Notes under the pieces: model-generated
Databases searched by the model: none
Told to the model about the DNA's origin: nothing
Seen by the model: the letters and a program-made list of their open reading frames with translations, nothing else
Assembly: GCF_016634425.1 (NCBI RefSeq)
Contig: NZ_JAEPES010000002.1
Location: 186,001 to 250,000, forward strand
Length of the DNA stretch: 64,000 bases
Reading direction: 5' to 3'
DNA from: Lacisediminihabitans changchengi
GTDB taxonomy: Bacteria > Actinomycetota > Actinomycetes > Actinomycetales > Microbacteriaceae
In this document: positions 25,432 to 35,324 of the stretch, in pieces
Numbering within the stretch: position 1 is the stretch's first letter
Layout of the letters: each line of letters opens with the position of its first letter
Made by a program: the position numbers and the translations under genes

Positions 25432-26790
25432 GTGGCCCTGCACGACAACACCCAGCAGAAGACATCCGGCGAACGAGCATCGGGCGGGGCGGCCATCACG
25501 GCCGAGCGCACGTATGTGCTCGACACCTCGGTTCTGCTGTCCGACCCCAAGGCGATCTTCCGCTTCTCCGAGCACTCGGTCGTTCTTCCGGTTGTGGTGA
25601 TCTCCGAACTCGAGGCGAAACGCAACGATCCCGAGATCGGCTACTTTGCTCGTCAAGCGCTCCGCAATCTCGACGAACTCCGGGTGCAGCACGACCGGCT
25701 CGACTTTCCGATCCCCGTCGGTGACGGCGGCAGCCTGCGTGTCGAGCTCAACCACTCCAACCAATCGGTGCTGCCGTCGGGCATGCAATTGGGCGACAAC
25801 GACTCGCGCATTCTCGCGGTGGCACTCAACCTCTCGCACGACGGGCTCGACGTCGTGGTCGTCTCCAAAGACCTTCCGCTGCGGGTGAAGGCGGCATCCG
25901 TCGGGCTGGCGGCGGAGGAATACCGCGCCGAGCTCGCCGTAGACTCGGGCTGGACCGGTATCGCCGACATCTCGCTCGGCTCCGACCAGATGTCGAAGCT
26001 CTACGACGAGGAGCAACTCTCCTCGCGGGAAATCGGCGACATGCCTGTCAACACCGGCCTCGTCATCCATTCGGATCGCGGGTCGGCGCTCGGGCGAGTG
26101 ACGGAGCGCGGACGGATGCGGCTGGTCCGCGGTGACCGCGATATCTTCGGGCTGCACGGGCGTTCGGCCGAACAGCGCCTCGCCATCGACATGCTGCTCG
26201 ACCCGGAAATCGGCATCGTCTCCCTCGGCGGACGCGCCGGCACCGGTAAGTCGGCGCTGGCGCTCTGTGCCGGTCTCGAAGCGGTGCTCGAGAAGCAGCA
26301 ACACAAGAAGATCATGGTCTTCCGCCCGCTCTACGCGGTCGGCGGCCAGGAGCTTGGCTTCCTGCCCGGTGACGCCAGCGAGAAGATGAACCCCTGGGCG
26401 CAGGCGGTGTTCGACACTCTCGGCTCGGTGGTCTCGCAGAACGTGCTCGACGAGGTCGTGGAGCGCGGAATGCTCGAGGTGCTCCCGCTCACCCACATCC
26501 GCGGACGTTCGCTGCACGACGCGTTCGTGATCGTCGACGAGGCGCAGTCGCTCGAGCGCAATGTGCTGCTCACCGTGCTCAGCCGAATCGGACAGAACTC
26601 GCGCGTGGTGTTGACCCACGATGTCGCCCAGCGCGACAACCTGCGGGTGGGTCGCCACGACGGGGTCGCGTCTGTCATCGAGACGCTGAAGGGTCACGGT
26701 CTGTTCGGGCACATCACCCTCACCCGGTCGGAGCGGTCGGCCATCGCGGCCCTCGTCACCGAGATGTTGGAGTCGAACGAACTCGCTTGA
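25432..26790 (+). CDS. PIN-PhoH fusion: PhoH family ATPase with N-terminal PIN domain
   Basis: A 452-residue protein of the PhoH2 type. The PIN RNase domain covers about 20-150 ([12 protein letters not shown] with the first acidic residue, [24 protein letters not shown]); the PhoH ATPase covers about 240-450, with Walker [11 protein letters not shown] at about 266 and Walker [12 protein letters not shown]. Such fusions act as RNA helicase/RNases. GTG 25432 was chosen because GGAG lies 5 bp upstream and the PIN fold begins soon after; an upstream in-frame ATG at 25372 reads through the palindrome and is unlikely. Confidence 0.92.
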   Translation: MALHDNTQQKTSGERASGGAAITAERTYVLDTSVLLSDPKAIFRFSEHSVVLPVVVISELEAKRNDPEIGYFARQALRNLDELRVQHDRLDFPIPVGDGGSLRVELNHSNQSVLPSGMQLGDNDSRILAVALNLSHDGLDVVVVSKDLPLRVKAASVGLAAEEYRAELAVDSGWTGIADISLGSDQMSKLYDEEQLSSREIGDMPVNTGLVIHSDRGSALGRVTERGRMRLVRGDRDIFGLHGRSAEQRLAIDMLLDPEIGIVSLGGRAGTGKSALALCAGLEAVLEKQQHKKIMVFRPLYAVGGQELGFLPGDASEKMNPWAQAVFDTLGSVVSQNVLDEVVERGMLEVLPLTHIRGRSLHDAFVIVDEAQSLERNVLLTVLSRIGQNSRVVLTHDVAQRDNLRVGRHDGVASVIETLKGHGLFGHITLTRSERSAIAALVTEMLESNELA

Positions 26791-26847
26791 ATATCACTCA
26801 GATAACGTTTCGAGAACCAGCCTGCTAAACGACTAGGAATCGTCGCT

Positions 26848-26881
26848 CGAGGGGCCGGACTGCTCTGCGTCCGGTCCCTCG
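26848..26881. terminator. Terminator hairpin after the PhoH-family gene
   Basis: 13-bp stem CGAGGGGCCGGAC/GTCCGGTCCCTCG with one G-U pair and an 8-nt loop, 57 bp after the stop. No T-tract follows, so it is a strong hairpin rather than a textbook intrinsic terminator. Confidence 0.65.
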
Positions 26882-26907
26882 CAGCGGGGTAGACAGCATA
26901 GGCTTTG

Positions 26908-27693
26908 ATGGTGACACTGACGATGATCGCCGTCCTCTCGGGCCTGGCGATCCTGACGCTCTGGGGGGCGGTCGCCCCCCGCGGTCAGTGGCGCGTGCTG
27001 GCGGGATGGAGCCGGAGTCGGCCATACGCGAGTGAGCCCGGACCGGTGGCGGTCGGCATCCATCGCTTCGTTGCGATCGCGGCCAGTATCGCGCTTGTCG
27101 TGACCGCTGCGTCGTACTACCTGCAGCGTCACGACCTGACGTCTGCCGTCGCGGCGACGCCGAAGACTGCGCTTGACGTCATGTGGGACGACGCCAACCC
27201 CGAGGTGGTGAACCGGGTCATCCAGCCGTACGAAACGACGCCGTACGGTCTGAAAAATCAGCCGATCCTGCGCTATCAGCCGGTCGACGGAATCGACCGA
27301 CTGCCGTCATACCTCTTCGCCCTGCCGATCTGGAATCCGCCGACGATCCGCGACGGTGACGGCTACATCGGCGTATCGCCCGATGCGGGGTCGACGGCCC
27401 TCGACGGCTCCAGCATCGTCGTGCAGGTGCGGGCGGATGCCGCCTGCATTCCGCGGGCAGTGGTCGCCACCGAGACCGACAAGTCCGTGTCGATCGGCGT
27501 GTACTACGGCCGCCCGAGCCCCGAGATCGGGGCGCCGAAAGTCCCGATCTCGAAGTGTGCGACCGACCTCCCGGTCACCGACGGCAGTACCGTGCTCATC
27601 CCGGTGCCGCTGGACAACAAGGTCGGCACCCGCAGCGTCACGACGCTCAAGGGCGACGCGATCCCGCTGACCAAGGACGTCACCTCGGGCTGA
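26908..27693 (+). CDS. Two-pass membrane protein of unknown function
   Basis: About 261 residues. There are two membrane segments (about 1-20 and 50-72), a basic cytoplasmic loop between them, and a large extracytoplasmic domain rich in Pro, Val and Thr with two cysteines (AACIPRA and SKCATDL). No enzymatic motif was recognised. The ATG follows TAGGCT (26899-26904) by only a few bases, suggesting a leaderless message; a TTG three bases earlier is the alternative. It converges on fumC. Confidence 0.75.
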   Translation: MVTLTMIAVLSGLAILTLWGAVAPRGQWRVLAGWSRSRPYASEPGPVAVGIHRFVAIAASIALVVTAASYYLQRHDLTSAVAATPKTALDVMWDDANPEVVNRVIQPYETTPYGLKNQPILRYQPVDGIDRLPSYLFALPIWNPPTIRDGDGYIGVSPDAGSTALDGSSIVVQVRADAACIPRAVVATETDKSVSIGVYYGRPSPEIGAPKVPISKCATDLPVTDGSTVLIPVPLDNKVGTRSVTTLKGDAIPLTKDVTSG

Positions 27694-27730
27694 CCTGCCC
27701 GCGCACTGCCGCCCCCGCTGGCCCAACGCA

Positions 27731-27772
27731 CGACGCCCCGTTGTGCAGGAGAGCCTGCACAACGGGGCGTCG
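27731..27772. terminator. 19-bp perfect hairpin between convergent genes
   Basis: CGACGCCCCGTTGTGCAGG pairs perfectly with its complement across the loop AGAG. It lies between the stop codons of the membrane protein and fumC, so a bidirectional terminator is the simple reading. The inner arm GTTGTGCAGG repeats the arms seen near 13006-13112. Confidence 0.85.
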
Positions 27773-27794
27773 AGTAAGAACGGCGGCCCGAAAG

Positions 27795-29210
27795 CTACGC
27801 GCGCTTCGGGGGCGTGGTCATCGACAGCACGTCGAGCGCAGAGTCGAGCTGCTCCAGGCTGACTTCGCCGCGCTCGACGAACCCGAGGTCGATCACCGAC
27901 TCGCGCACGGTCAGGCCCTTGGCCACGGCGTTCTTGGCGACCTTTGCGGCCGCCTCGTACCCGATCACGCGGTTGAGTGGCGTGACGATCGACGGCGAGG
28001 ACTCGGCGTAGGCGCGGGCGCGCTCCACGTTGGCCTCGAGGCCGTCGACGGTCTTGTCGGCCAGGGCGATGGTCGAATTCGCCAGCAGGCGGATCGACTC
28101 GAGCAGCGCCGTGCCCATGACCGGGATGGCCACGTTTAGCTCGAAGGCTCCGGATGCGCCGGCCCAGGCGATCGTCGCGTCGTTGCCGATGACGCGGGCG
28201 GCGACCATGAGCACGGCCTCGGGGATGACCGGGTTGACCTTGCCGGGCATGATCGAGGAGCCGGGCTGCAGGTCGGGGATGTGCAGTTCGCCGAGCCCGG
28301 TGTTCGGACCAGAACCCATCCAGCGCAGGTCGTTGCAGATCTTGGTGAGGCTGACCGCGATGACGCGCAGTGCGCCGGAGGCCTCGACCAAACCGTCGCG
28401 CGCGCCCTGTGCCTCGAAGTGATCGGTGGCCTCGGTAAGGGGGAGCCCTGCGTCCGCGGCGAGGAGAGCGATGACATCCTGCGAGAATCCGGCCGGGGTG
28501 TTGATGCCGGTGCCGACCGCCGTGCCGCCGAGCGGAACCTCGGCGACGTGCGGGATGGTGGACTGTACGCGTTCGATGCCCTTGCGGATCTGCGCGGCGT
28601 AGCCCGCGAACTCCTGGCCGAGGGTGACCGGGGTGGCGTCCATGAGGTGGGTGCGGCCCGACTTGACCACCGTCTTCCACAGCTCGGCCTTCTTCTCCAG
28701 CGAGAGCGCGAGGTGGTCGAGAGCGGGAATAAGCGTGTCGAGAAGGGCACCGGTCACGGCGACGTGCACGGAGGTTGGGAAGACGTCGTTCGACGACTGT
28801 GAGGCGTTGACCTGGTCGTTCGGGTGCACCGGCGCGCCCGCGAACTCGGTGGCCAGCGTGGCGAGCACCTCGTTCATGTTCATGTTGGACGAGGTGCCGC
28901 TGCCGGTCTGGTAGGTGTCTACCGGAAATTGATCGTGGTGGCGCCCGGCGATCAACTCATCGGCGGCGAGCACGATCGCGTCTGCTGCCGAGGCGTCGAG
29001 GATTCCGAGCTGCTTGTTCACGATCGCGGCGGAACGCTTGATGCGGGCCAGGGCGACGATCTGCGCGGGCTCGAGCCCCGTGCCCGAGATGGGGAAATTC
29101 TCCACCGCGCGCTGGGTCTGCGCTCCGTAGAGGGCATCGATCGGAACGCGCACCTCTCCCATGGTGTCGTGTTCGATTCGATACTCGGTCGTACTGTCGG
29201 AACTGCTCAC
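27795..29210 (-). CDS. fumC: Fumarate hydratase, class II
   Basis: A 471-residue iron-independent fumarase of the TCA cycle. The superfamily signature [11 protein letters not shown] is at about 316-326, and the substrate-site stretches [13 protein letters not shown] and [11 protein letters not shown] are intact. Length and motifs exclude aspartase and argininosuccinate lyase with fair confidence. It follows the carbonic anhydrase gene by 62 bp on the same strand and probably belongs to the xseA-xseB-DUF4245-carbonic anhydrase run. It ends at a strong terminator. Confidence 0.95.
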   Translation of the reverse strand: MSSSDSTTEYRIEHDTMGEVRVPIDALYGAQTQRAVENFPISGTGLEPAQIVALARIKRSAAIVNKQLGILDASAADAIVLAADELIAGRHHDQFPVDTYQTGSGTSSNMNMNEVLATLATEFAGAPVHPNDQVNASQSSNDVFPTSVHVAVTGALLDTLIPALDHLALSLEKKAELWKTVVKSGRTHLMDATPVTLGQEFAGYAAQIRKGIERVQSTIPHVAEVPLGGTAVGTGINTPAGFSQDVIALLAADAGLPLTEATDHFEAQGARDGLVEASGALRVIAVSLTKICNDLRWMGSGPNTGLGELHIPDLQPGSSIMPGKVNPVIPEAVLMVAARVIGNDATIAWAGASGAFELNVAIPVMGTALLESIRLLANSTIALADKTVDGLEANVERARAYAESSPSIVTPLNRVIGYEAAAKVAKNAVAKGLTVRESVIDLGFVERGEVSLEQLDSALDVLSMTTPPKRA

Positions 29211-29272
29211 AGCTCTGTGCCTCCTGGTTGGACGGTGTTTCGGTGTTTCGATCGTGTCGAAATTCGTGGGGC

Positions 29273-29908
29273 TCAGACCGCGCCGAGAATGACATCGGGC
29301 ACTGCAGTTCCCTCGACCAGTCGGTAGTTCGCGCCGACGATCGCGAGCGTGCCGGCCGCGACAGCGTCGCTGATCAGCTCGGAGCTCTGCAGCAATTCGG
29401 CGACCGTGTCGCGCAGGTGCTCACGCCCGACCTCCTGGGCATCGGGGCGGCCGTCGTGCTGGTGTGCGACCCTTTTCACGGCGGGGATGATCGGCGAGAT
29501 CAGCGAGGCGATGTGGGGCGGAAGAATCGGGGCGTCAGCGCCCTGGGAGTCGATCGCTGCCCGCACCGCACCGCACTCGTCGTGGCCAAGCACCACGATC
29601 AACGGAACGTTCAGCACCGCGACGGCGTACTCGAGCGAACCGATCACCGAGTCGGAGATCACCTGGCCCGCATTGCGCACGACGAAAAGGTCACCGAGGC
29701 CCTTGTCGAAGATGATTTCGGCGGCAAGCCGGGAGTCGCTGCAGCCGAACAGCGCTGCCTGCGGCGCCTGCCCGGCGCCGAGCGACTCGCGTCGTTCGAC
29801 ATCTTGCCGCGGATGACTCGGCTCGCCGGCCACGAAGCGCGCGTTACCGCGCACCATCTCCTGCCAGGCCGAAGCAGGCGTGTGTGTGGATGTCGTGGTG
29901 TCGGTCAT
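29273..29908 (-). CDS. Beta-class carbonic anhydrase
   Basis: A 211-residue zinc enzyme interconverting CO2 and bicarbonate. The ligands are C56 in CSDSR (56-60, with the Asp-Arg dyad), H109 and C112 in GHDEC. Start 29908 overlaps the DUF4245 stop by 4 bp (ATGA), fixing the start and implying coupling. It probably supplies bicarbonate for anaplerotic carboxylation near the TCA enzyme fumC. Confidence 0.93.
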   Translation of the reverse strand: MTDTTTSTHTPASAWQEMVRGNARFVAGEPSHPRQDVERRESLGAGQAPQAALFGCSDSRLAAEIIFDKGLGDLFVVRNAGQVISDSVIGSLEYAVAVLNVPLIVVLGHDECGAVRAAIDSQGADAPILPPHIASLISPIIPAVKRVAHQHDGRPDAQEVGREHLRDTVAELLQSSELISDAVAAGTLAIVGANYRLVEGTAVPDVILGAV

Positions 29909-30549
29909 CGGTCCCTTCCGAGTTGAGTGCTGATGGCGGCAGCGAGGGTGCGGAACTCCGCGGTGCTTCCCCCGCCGTGGAGCACGACAGTGCTCGCGCC
30001 GATCACGGTCGATAGCGAGTATGCGTAGTTGCCGGGGTCGGAAGCCGAGCGACGGTCGTACACGGTCCACACGGTGCCGTCGATGGTCACTGTGCCGGTC
30101 GAGCGGGCCTTCTTGACCTCGTCAGAGAGCCAGCTGCCGTTGGCATCGATGCCCTGCACGAGCCCGATGAACTGCTGAGTAGGCGTGATAAAGCCCACCG
30201 ACCATGCCTGGATGCCGTCTGCGCCGGTCTCGAGACTCGCACTGTTCGCGGTCCACTTCGACGGCAGTTTCGGTGCGGCGAGCGTCTGGCTCACGGTCGG
30301 CTGCGACTGGGATGCCACCGAGCGATAGTCGATCGGCGCGCGGGTGGCACCGTCGGGCCGCACGACCACGAGCACGATGAACAGCACAATGGCGAGAGAA
30401 GCGACGAGCGCGACCACGAGGTTACGTAGCGTCTGGCTCGAACGGTGGATGCGCGAACTCTCCGCTTTGCGGGCCGCCGTCTCCGACGGGGTCTCCGGAC
30501 GACCGAGTTCGGCGACGATGCGTGGCGGTCGCTGTGCGGGTTCTGCCAT
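29905..30549 (-). CDS. DUF4245 domain membrane protein
   Basis: A 214-residue protein with a basic, Arg/Glu-rich cytoplasmic start, one membrane segment (about 45-65) and an extracytoplasmic domain containing YRSVASQSQPTV and WTVYDRRSASDPGNYAYSL, typical of actinobacterial DUF4245. Role unknown. It lies 2 bp after xseB and overlaps the carbonic anhydrase start, a conserved order in this lineage (recalled). Confidence 0.83.
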   Translation of the reverse strand: MAEPAQRPPRIVAELGRPETPSETAARKAESSRIHRSSQTLRNLVVALVASLAIVLFIVLVVVRPDGATRAPIDYRSVASQSQPTVSQTLAAPKLPSKWTANSASLETGADGIQAWSVGFITPTQQFIGLVQGIDANGSWLSDEVKKARSTGTVTIDGTVWTVYDRRSASDPGNYAYSLSTVIGASTVVLHGGGSTAEFRTLAAAISTQLGRDR

Positions 30550-30551
30550 GG

Positions 30552-30806
30552 TCAGCCGGCCGTGCCCGCAGCGTTCTGGGCGGCACTGTTGCGCGCCGCA
30601 TCGAGGCGTTCCTTTGCGCCGATCAGCCACTCCTCGCAGCGCTGCGCCAGTGCCTCTCCGCGCTCCCAGAGCGCGAGCGACTGCTCCAGCGTCGACGAAC
30701 CCTGCTCCAGCTCGTTCACCACCCGCACGAGTTCATCGCGGGCCTGCTCGTAGCTGAGGGAGTCGACGCCGGCCGCGGATTCGGCGGAGGGGGGAGTGGA
30801 AGTCAC
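30552..30806 (-). CDS. xseB: Exodeoxyribonuclease VII small subunit
   Basis: An 84-residue helical protein with the XseB core [20 protein letters not shown] followed by [14 protein letters not shown] and CEEWL. It binds the large subunit XseA, encoded 14 bp upstream. A short Pro/Ser-rich leader and an Ala-rich tail flank the core. Confidence 0.94.
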   Translation of the reverse strand: MTSTPPSAESAAGVDSLSYEQARDELVRVVNELEQGSSTLEQSLALWERGEALAQRCEEWLIGAKERLDAARNSAAQNAAGTAG

Positions 30807-30820
30807 GACGGAGATTCTAC

Positions 30821-32056
30821 CTAGCGCTCGCCGGAGGCGGATGAATCCGCATCGACGGTTACCGCCGCGCGACCGTCGGCGAGCGTGAGGAGGAGAGGAG
30901 TTCCTGGCCTGGCGTCTGCCGCGCTCCGCAGCACGGCGCCGCTCGGAAGCTGGGCGATGGCGTACCCACGGTCGAGGGTGCGCTGTGGCGAGAGCGCGCG
31001 CAGCTGAGAGCGCAACTCCACCACCCGGGTGTGTGAGCGCTCGATCATCCGCTCGACGAGTTCTGAACTGCGCTGCACGTACCGCCCGAGTTCCTCGGCG
31101 CGCGAATCGACCACCCAGTCCGATCCCGCCAACACCGGCCGCGACCGCAACTGCTCCAGCCGATCGATCTCGTGCCGCACCAAAGCCGTCATGCGGGAGC
31201 CGATGCGGGCGCGGGCCTGCTGCACCCGGTTGAGTTCTTCCGCGACATCGGGAACCACGCGTTTCGCCGCGTCCGTGGGCGTGGATGCCCGCAGGTCGGC
31301 CACATCGTCGAGAAGGGGGCGGTCGGCCTCGTGACCGATCGCGCTGACGATCGGGGTCGCGCAGGATGCCGCGGTGCGCACCAGCGTCTCGTCGCTGAAC
31401 ACGAGGAGGTTCTGAAAGTCGCCGCCACCGCGGGCCACGATGATGACGTCGATCTCGGGGTCGGCATCGAGGGTGCGGAGCGCCGCGGTGACCTCACCCG
31501 CCGCACGGTCGCCCTGCACGGCGGCGTGGAGAACGCGGAAGCCGACGGCGGGCCAGCGCAATTGGGCATTGCGCAGCACATCTTTCTCGGCATCCGAATC
31601 TTTGCCGGTGATCAGGCCGATGCGGGAGGGGAGGAAGGGGAGGGGCTTCTTGCGGTCCTGGTCGAACAACCCTTCGGCGCGGAGGGTCTGTCGCAGGCGT
31701 TCAAGTCGCTCGAGCAGGTCGCCCAGACCGACGTGGCGCATCTCGAACACCTGCATGGTGAGCGAGCCGCCCTTGACCCAGTAGTTGGGCTTCAGCAGCG
31801 CGACCACGCGGTCGCCCTGCTTCAGGTCAGCGGGGAGCTTGGCCTTGACCGACGACCAGATTGTGAAGCCGACGGTGGCGTCGACCTCGAGGTCTTTGAG
31901 CTTGCCGTAGACGTTGCCGCCGGAGACGCCCCACTGGGTGATCTCACCCTCGACCCAGACCGCGCCGAGGCGATCGATCCAGCCCTTGATCTTGGTGGAG
32001 AGTACGGCGACCGGCCACGGGGCGTCAACCGTCGCCGGACCCTCGACGATCGTCAT
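30821..32056 (-). CDS. xseA: Exodeoxyribonuclease VII large subunit
   Basis: About 411 residues. An N-terminal OB-fold ([21 protein letters not shown] around 33-53) is followed by the catalytic region with [14 protein letters not shown] and [19 protein letters not shown], then a coiled coil and a C-terminal TLDRGYAI element. The pair XseA-XseB degrades single-stranded DNA from either end. Start 32056 is preferred because a farther ATG (32137) would overlap the upstream gene by 41 bp and adds sequence unlike the family; no good ribosome site marks either. Confidence 0.92.
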   Translation of the reverse strand: MTIVEGPATVDAPWPVAVLSTKIKGWIDRLGAVWVEGEITQWGVSGGNVYGKLKDLEVDATVGFTIWSSVKAKLPADLKQGDRVVALLKPNYWVKGGSLTMQVFEMRHVGLGDLLERLERLRQTLRAEGLFDQDRKKPLPFLPSRIGLITGKDSDAEKDVLRNAQLRWPAVGFRVLHAAVQGDRAAGEVTAALRTLDADPEIDVIIVARGGGDFQNLLVFSDETLVRTAASCATPIVSAIGHEADRPLLDDVADLRASTPTDAAKRVVPDVAEELNRVQQARARIGSRMTALVRHEIDRLEQLRSRPVLAGSDWVVDSRAEELGRYVQRSSELVERMIERSHTRVVELRSQLRALSPQRTLDRGYAIAQLPSGAVLRSAADARPGTPLLLTLADGRAAVTVDADSSASGER

Positions 32057-32096
32057 CGCGGCGTGCCTATCGAGCGTGCGTGGGGCGAAGAGCGGT

Positions 32097-32414
32097 TCAG
32101 GACTCGCCGCCCACGGGAGGCTCGCCCACGAATTCATGCGCCTCGCGGGTGAGTTCTGGCCAGAGCTGCTGGTCGCTCACGCGCACCCACTTGCGCGACG
32201 GATGGCCCTCGGAGGTGAACGCCTCGGCCACGCCGCGCGCGGTGAGGTCGGCAGCGCGGTGCTCCGTTACTTCGACGATGAGGTCATCTCCGTCGACGAA
32301 GGCGAACAGCTTGTCGTGAATGACCAGACCCTCCGCGGTGATCGACACGCCCTCGTTGTCGCTGAGCGACACCAGGAGGTTTTCGTACAGGTCTCGCTTG
32401 CTGCTGTCATCCAT
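32097..32414 (-). CDS. Small conserved protein of unknown function upstream of xseA
   Basis: A 105-residue soluble, acidic protein (MDDSSKRDLYENLL, KLFAFVDGDDLIVEV, KWVRVSDQQLWPELTREA). The sequence has the look of a small alpha/beta domain similar to TfoX-N or MmcQ-like proteins, but I cannot assign a family. It begins 50 bp from the divergent ispH start and ends 41 bp before xseA, probably in the same transcript. Confidence 0.78.
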   Translation of the reverse strand: MDDSSKRDLYENLLVSLSDNEGVSITAEGLVIHDKLFAFVDGDDLIVEVTEHRAADLTARGVAEAFTSEGHPSRKWVRVSDQQLWPELTREAHEFVGEPPVGGES

Positions 32415-32448
32415 GGTGGGAGCCTCTCAGGTCGCGCCGGATATGCAC

Positions 32449-32467
32449 CACGTAGAATCACTACGTG
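32449..32467 (+). promoter_or_regulatory. ispH promoter with inverted repeat over the start codon
   Basis: TAGAAT at 32453-32458 is a good -10 box 6 bp before the GTG start, predicting a leaderless message. CACGTAG (32449-32455) and CTACGTG (32461-32467) form a 7-bp inverted repeat that ends in the GTG codon itself, so a bound regulator would block both promoter and start. Confidence 0.5.
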
Positions 32468-33559
32468 AGCACGATTACGAACGGCAAGCTTGCGGACATC
32501 CTTCCGGTGCCGCGCATCCCCGCCGTCCGAGACAGGCTAAAGGATACCCCCGTCGCCGCGCCTAAGCGGGTGCTATTGGCGGCACCGCGTGGCTACTGTG
32601 CGGGAGTGGACAGGGCCGTGATCGCGGTCGAGAAAGCACTCGAACATTTCGGTTCGCCCGTCTATGTGCGCAAGCAGATCGTGCACAACATCCACGTGGT
32701 CTCCACCCTCGAACGGCAGGGTGCGATCTTCGTCGACGATGTCGCAGAGGTGCCCACCGGGTCGCACATCGTCTTTTCCGCGCACGGGGTCTCCCCGGCC
32801 GTCGTCAGCGCCGCCGCCGAGCGTGGTCTCGAAGCGATCGACGCGACCTGCCCGCTGGTGACCAAGGTGCACCGCGAGGCCGTGAGGTTCTCGCGAGACA
32901 ATTTCGACATCCTGCTCATCGGCCACGCCGGGCACGAAGAGGTCGAGGGCACGATGGGCCACGCGCCCGATCGCACGACCCTGGTGAACGGACCGGCGGA
33001 TGTCGCAGCCCTCGAGGTTCGCGATCCCGACAACCTGGTCTGGCTCAGCCAGACCACCCTCAGCGTCGACGAGACGATGGAGACAGTGCGCCTGCTGCGC
33101 GAACGCTTCCCGAATCTGCACAACCCGCCGAGTGACGACATCTGCTACGCCACCCAGAATCGTCAGGTCGCGATCAAGAAGGTCGCCGAAGAGGCCGACC
33201 TGGTCATCGTGGTGGGTTCGGCGAATAGCTCGAACACCGTGCGCCTGGTGGATGTGGCGCTCGAGCACGGGGCGAAGGCTGCCTACCGCGTCGACTACGC
33301 CAGCGAGATCCAGCAGGAGTGGCTCGAGGGCATGGCGACGATCGGGGTCACCTCCGGAGCATCGGTGCCGGAGGTGCTGGTGCAGGAGGTGCTCGACGAT
33401 CTCGCGGATGCCGGCTACGCCGACGTGCAGCGCGTCGTCACTGCCGAGGAAGATCTGATGTTCTCCCTGCCCAAGGAACTGCGCAAGGATGTCAATGGCG
33501 AGGCCGATTCCCGTGGCCTCGGCGGACGTACCCGACAGCTTGATTGGCAGGCGAAGTGA
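32465..33559 (+). CDS. ispH: 4-hydroxy-3-methylbut-2-enyl diphosphate reductase
   Basis: A 364-residue [4Fe-4S] enzyme, last step of the MEP isoprenoid pathway. The three cluster cysteines are in [11 protein letters not shown] (C45), [11 protein letters not shown] and [11 protein letters not shown]. An N-terminal extension of about 33 residues and a C-terminal tail of about 25 are lineage-typical. It overlaps the next gene by 4 bp. Isoprenoid supply links it functionally with uppS at 23265. Confidence 0.96.
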   Translation: MSTITNGKLADILPVPRIPAVRDRLKDTPVAAPKRVLLAAPRGYCAGVDRAVIAVEKALEHFGSPVYVRKQIVHNIHVVSTLERQGAIFVDDVAEVPTGSHIVFSAHGVSPAVVSAAAERGLEAIDATCPLVTKVHREAVRFSRDNFDILLIGHAGHEEVEGTMGHAPDRTTLVNGPADVAALEVRDPDNLVWLSQTTLSVDETMETVRLLRERFPNLHNPPSDDICYATQNRQVAIKKVAEEADLVIVVGSANSSNTVRLVDVALEHGAKAAYRVDYASEIQQEWLEGMATIGVTSGASVPEVLVQEVLDDLADAGYADVQRVVTAEEDLMFSLPKELRKDVNGEADSRGLGGRTRQLDWQAK

Positions 33560-34101
33560 GCGAATCCCGGCCGGCGCCTCAGTACGGCGAATTCGCCTCT
33601 CCCGAGCAGCAGGCGAAGGCGATGGGTCTGCCCTGGCCGCCTCCGCCGGTCGCCGAGCCGGCCGCGCGCATCCTCGATCCCGTGCCGGCGACCGCAACCC
33701 GCTCGCAGCGCCTCGGCGCCAGGCTTGCGATCGCGCGTCGGTGGGACGTGATGCTCTGCACGATCCTGCTGGCCTACGGCCTTTACAGTGTGGTGAGCGG
33801 GCTGTTCCAGTTCGCCGATCTGGCAGAGATCACGAAGCAGTTGTTCATCTCCCAGGGCATCGGTACCTACACCCCGACCGCTCTCACCCCGGTGCTCGGC
33901 GCCGTGATCAACATCACCAATGTGCTGATCTACGCCGCCACGGTGTACGTGACCTACCGCGTGCTCATTCGCGGCAACATCGCGTTCTACATCCCGATCG
34001 TCGGCGCGCTGCTCGCCGGTGCCATCGGCACGGTGTGCCTGCTCGTGCTGCTCTTCCAGGACCCCAGCTTCGTCACCTATTTGACCAAGATGAACGGCTG
34101 A
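33556..34101 (+). CDS. DUF6264-like membrane protein
   Basis: A 181-residue protein with a Pro-rich cytoplasmic leader ([20 protein letters not shown]) and three or four membrane segments (about 65-90, 115-140, 150-172). It resembles small proteins placed after ispH in Microbacteriaceae that databases call DUF6264; this is from memory. The GTG start overlaps the ispH stop by 4 bp. Function unknown. Confidence 0.72.
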   Translation: MSESRPAPQYGEFASPEQQAKAMGLPWPPPPVAEPAARILDPVPATATRSQRLGARLAIARRWDVMLCTILLAYGLYSVVSGLFQFADLAEITKQLFISQGIGTYTPTALTPVLGAVINITNVLIYAATVYVTYRVLIRGNIAFYIPIVGALLAGAIGTVCLLVLLFQDPSFVTYLTKMNG

Positions 34102-34114
34102 GCCGAACCCCAGC

Positions 34115-35140
34115 TCAGCCTGCGCTGTGCCCCGCTGAGCCCAGCTGCTGCGTTGCCTGCACGACGCGCGCGGCCATAGCGGTCTCGGCGATCTTGCCCC
34201 AGCTGCGCGGGTCGTAGATCTTCTTGTTGCCGACGCCGCCGTCCACTTTGAGAAAACCGTCGTAGTTCTTCAGCACGCTGTCGGCGATCGAGCGACTGAA
34301 CGCGTACTGGGTATCGGTGTCGATGTTCATCTTCACGACGCCGTTGCGCACCGCGGTCGCGATCTCCTCGTCGCTCGAGCCAGAGCCGCCGTGGAAGACC
34401 AGGTCGAGGGGGAGGGCCGCGGTGCCGAAGCGCTTCTGCAGTCCAGCCTGGATCTCGCCGAGCAATTCCGGCTTCAGCTTGACGTTGCCGGGGGCGTACA
34501 CCCCGTGAACGTTGCCGAACGTGAGCGCGGTCATGTAGCGCCCCTGCTCACCCAGACCGAGCGCTTCGACGGTGGCGATCGCGTCATCCAGAGTCGTATA
34601 CAGGTGCTCGTTGATGTCGTGGCTGACGCCGTCTTCTTCGCCGCCGACAACACCGATCTCGACCTCGAGAATCGCGTTGATCGCCTTCATGCGCGGGAGC
34701 AGGTCTTTGGCGATCGCGAGGTTCTCGTCGAGCGGCACGGCCGAGCCATCCCACATGTGCGACTGGAAGATCGGATTACGACCTGCCGTGACCTCCGCCT
34801 CCGAGGCAGCGATGAGCGGCTCCACGAAGCCGGCCAGGGCATCTTTCGGGCAGTGATCGGTGTGTAGGGCGACGGTGATCGGGTAGTTCTTGGCGACCTC
34901 GGTGGCGAAGGCGGCCATGGCGAGCGCGCCAGCCGCGCGATTCTTGACGGTGTGACCCGCGAAGTAGTCGGCGCCGCCCGTGGTCACCTGGATGATGCCG
35001 TCCGAGCCTGCCTCGGTAAGCCCCTGCAGCACCGCGTTGATCGTCTGCGACGACGAGACGTTGAACGCCGGGTAGGCGAAACCGTTGGTCTTCGCCCGGT
35101 CGAGCATGGCGGCGTACTGATCCGGGGTGGCGACGGGCAT
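34115..35140 (-). CDS. fbaA: Class II fructose-bisphosphate aldolase
   Basis: A 341-residue zinc aldolase that interconverts fructose 1,6-bisphosphate with DHAP and GAP. Zinc and active-site motifs are VALHTDHCPKD (about 106-116), EVEIGVVGGEEDG, GNVHGVY and FHGGSGSSDEE, all intact. The start at 35140 is set by an AGGAG site; the longer open frame upstream is not coding. It is divergent from glpX, so one 184-bp region controls opposite steps of the same triose/hexose branch. Confidence 0.95.
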   Translation of the reverse strand: MPVATPDQYAAMLDRAKTNGFAYPAFNVSSSQTINAVLQGLTEAGSDGIIQVTTGGADYFAGHTVKNRAAGALAMAAFATEVAKNYPITVALHTDHCPKDALAGFVEPLIAASEAEVTAGRNPIFQSHMWDGSAVPLDENLAIAKDLLPRMKAINAILEVEIGVVGGEEDGVSHDINEHLYTTLDDAIATVEALGLGEQGRYMTALTFGNVHGVYAPGNVKLKPELLGEIQAGLQKRFGTAALPLDLVFHGGSGSSDEEIATAVRNGVVKMNIDTDTQYAFSRSIADSVLKNYDGFLKVDGGVGNKKIYDPRSWGKIAETAMAARVVQATQQLGSAGHSAG

Positions 35141-35324
35141 GAAGACTCCTCTGTGCAAGCGGATTGTGCAAACGGATGCTGCGCTGACGACGGCGTGGCG
35201 ACGTACGCACCCGAGTCTATTGACTCGCGAGGCCCGAAGACCGGGCGCGCCGCGGTCGAGAATGGGACAAGTTTCACCAGCCTCGCGAACTCCGCGGGGT
35301 TCGGCGGTCGATAATCTAGAGGGT
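35141..35324. promoter_or_regulatory. Divergent fbaA-glpX promoter region
   Basis: 184 bp. GATAAT (35310-35315) is a good -10 box for glpX, whose GTG starts 9 bp later with no ribosome site. ATTGACTCG near 35219 and GATTGTGCAAACGG near 35163 are candidate elements on the fbaA side. No clear dyad was found. Confidence 0.45.
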
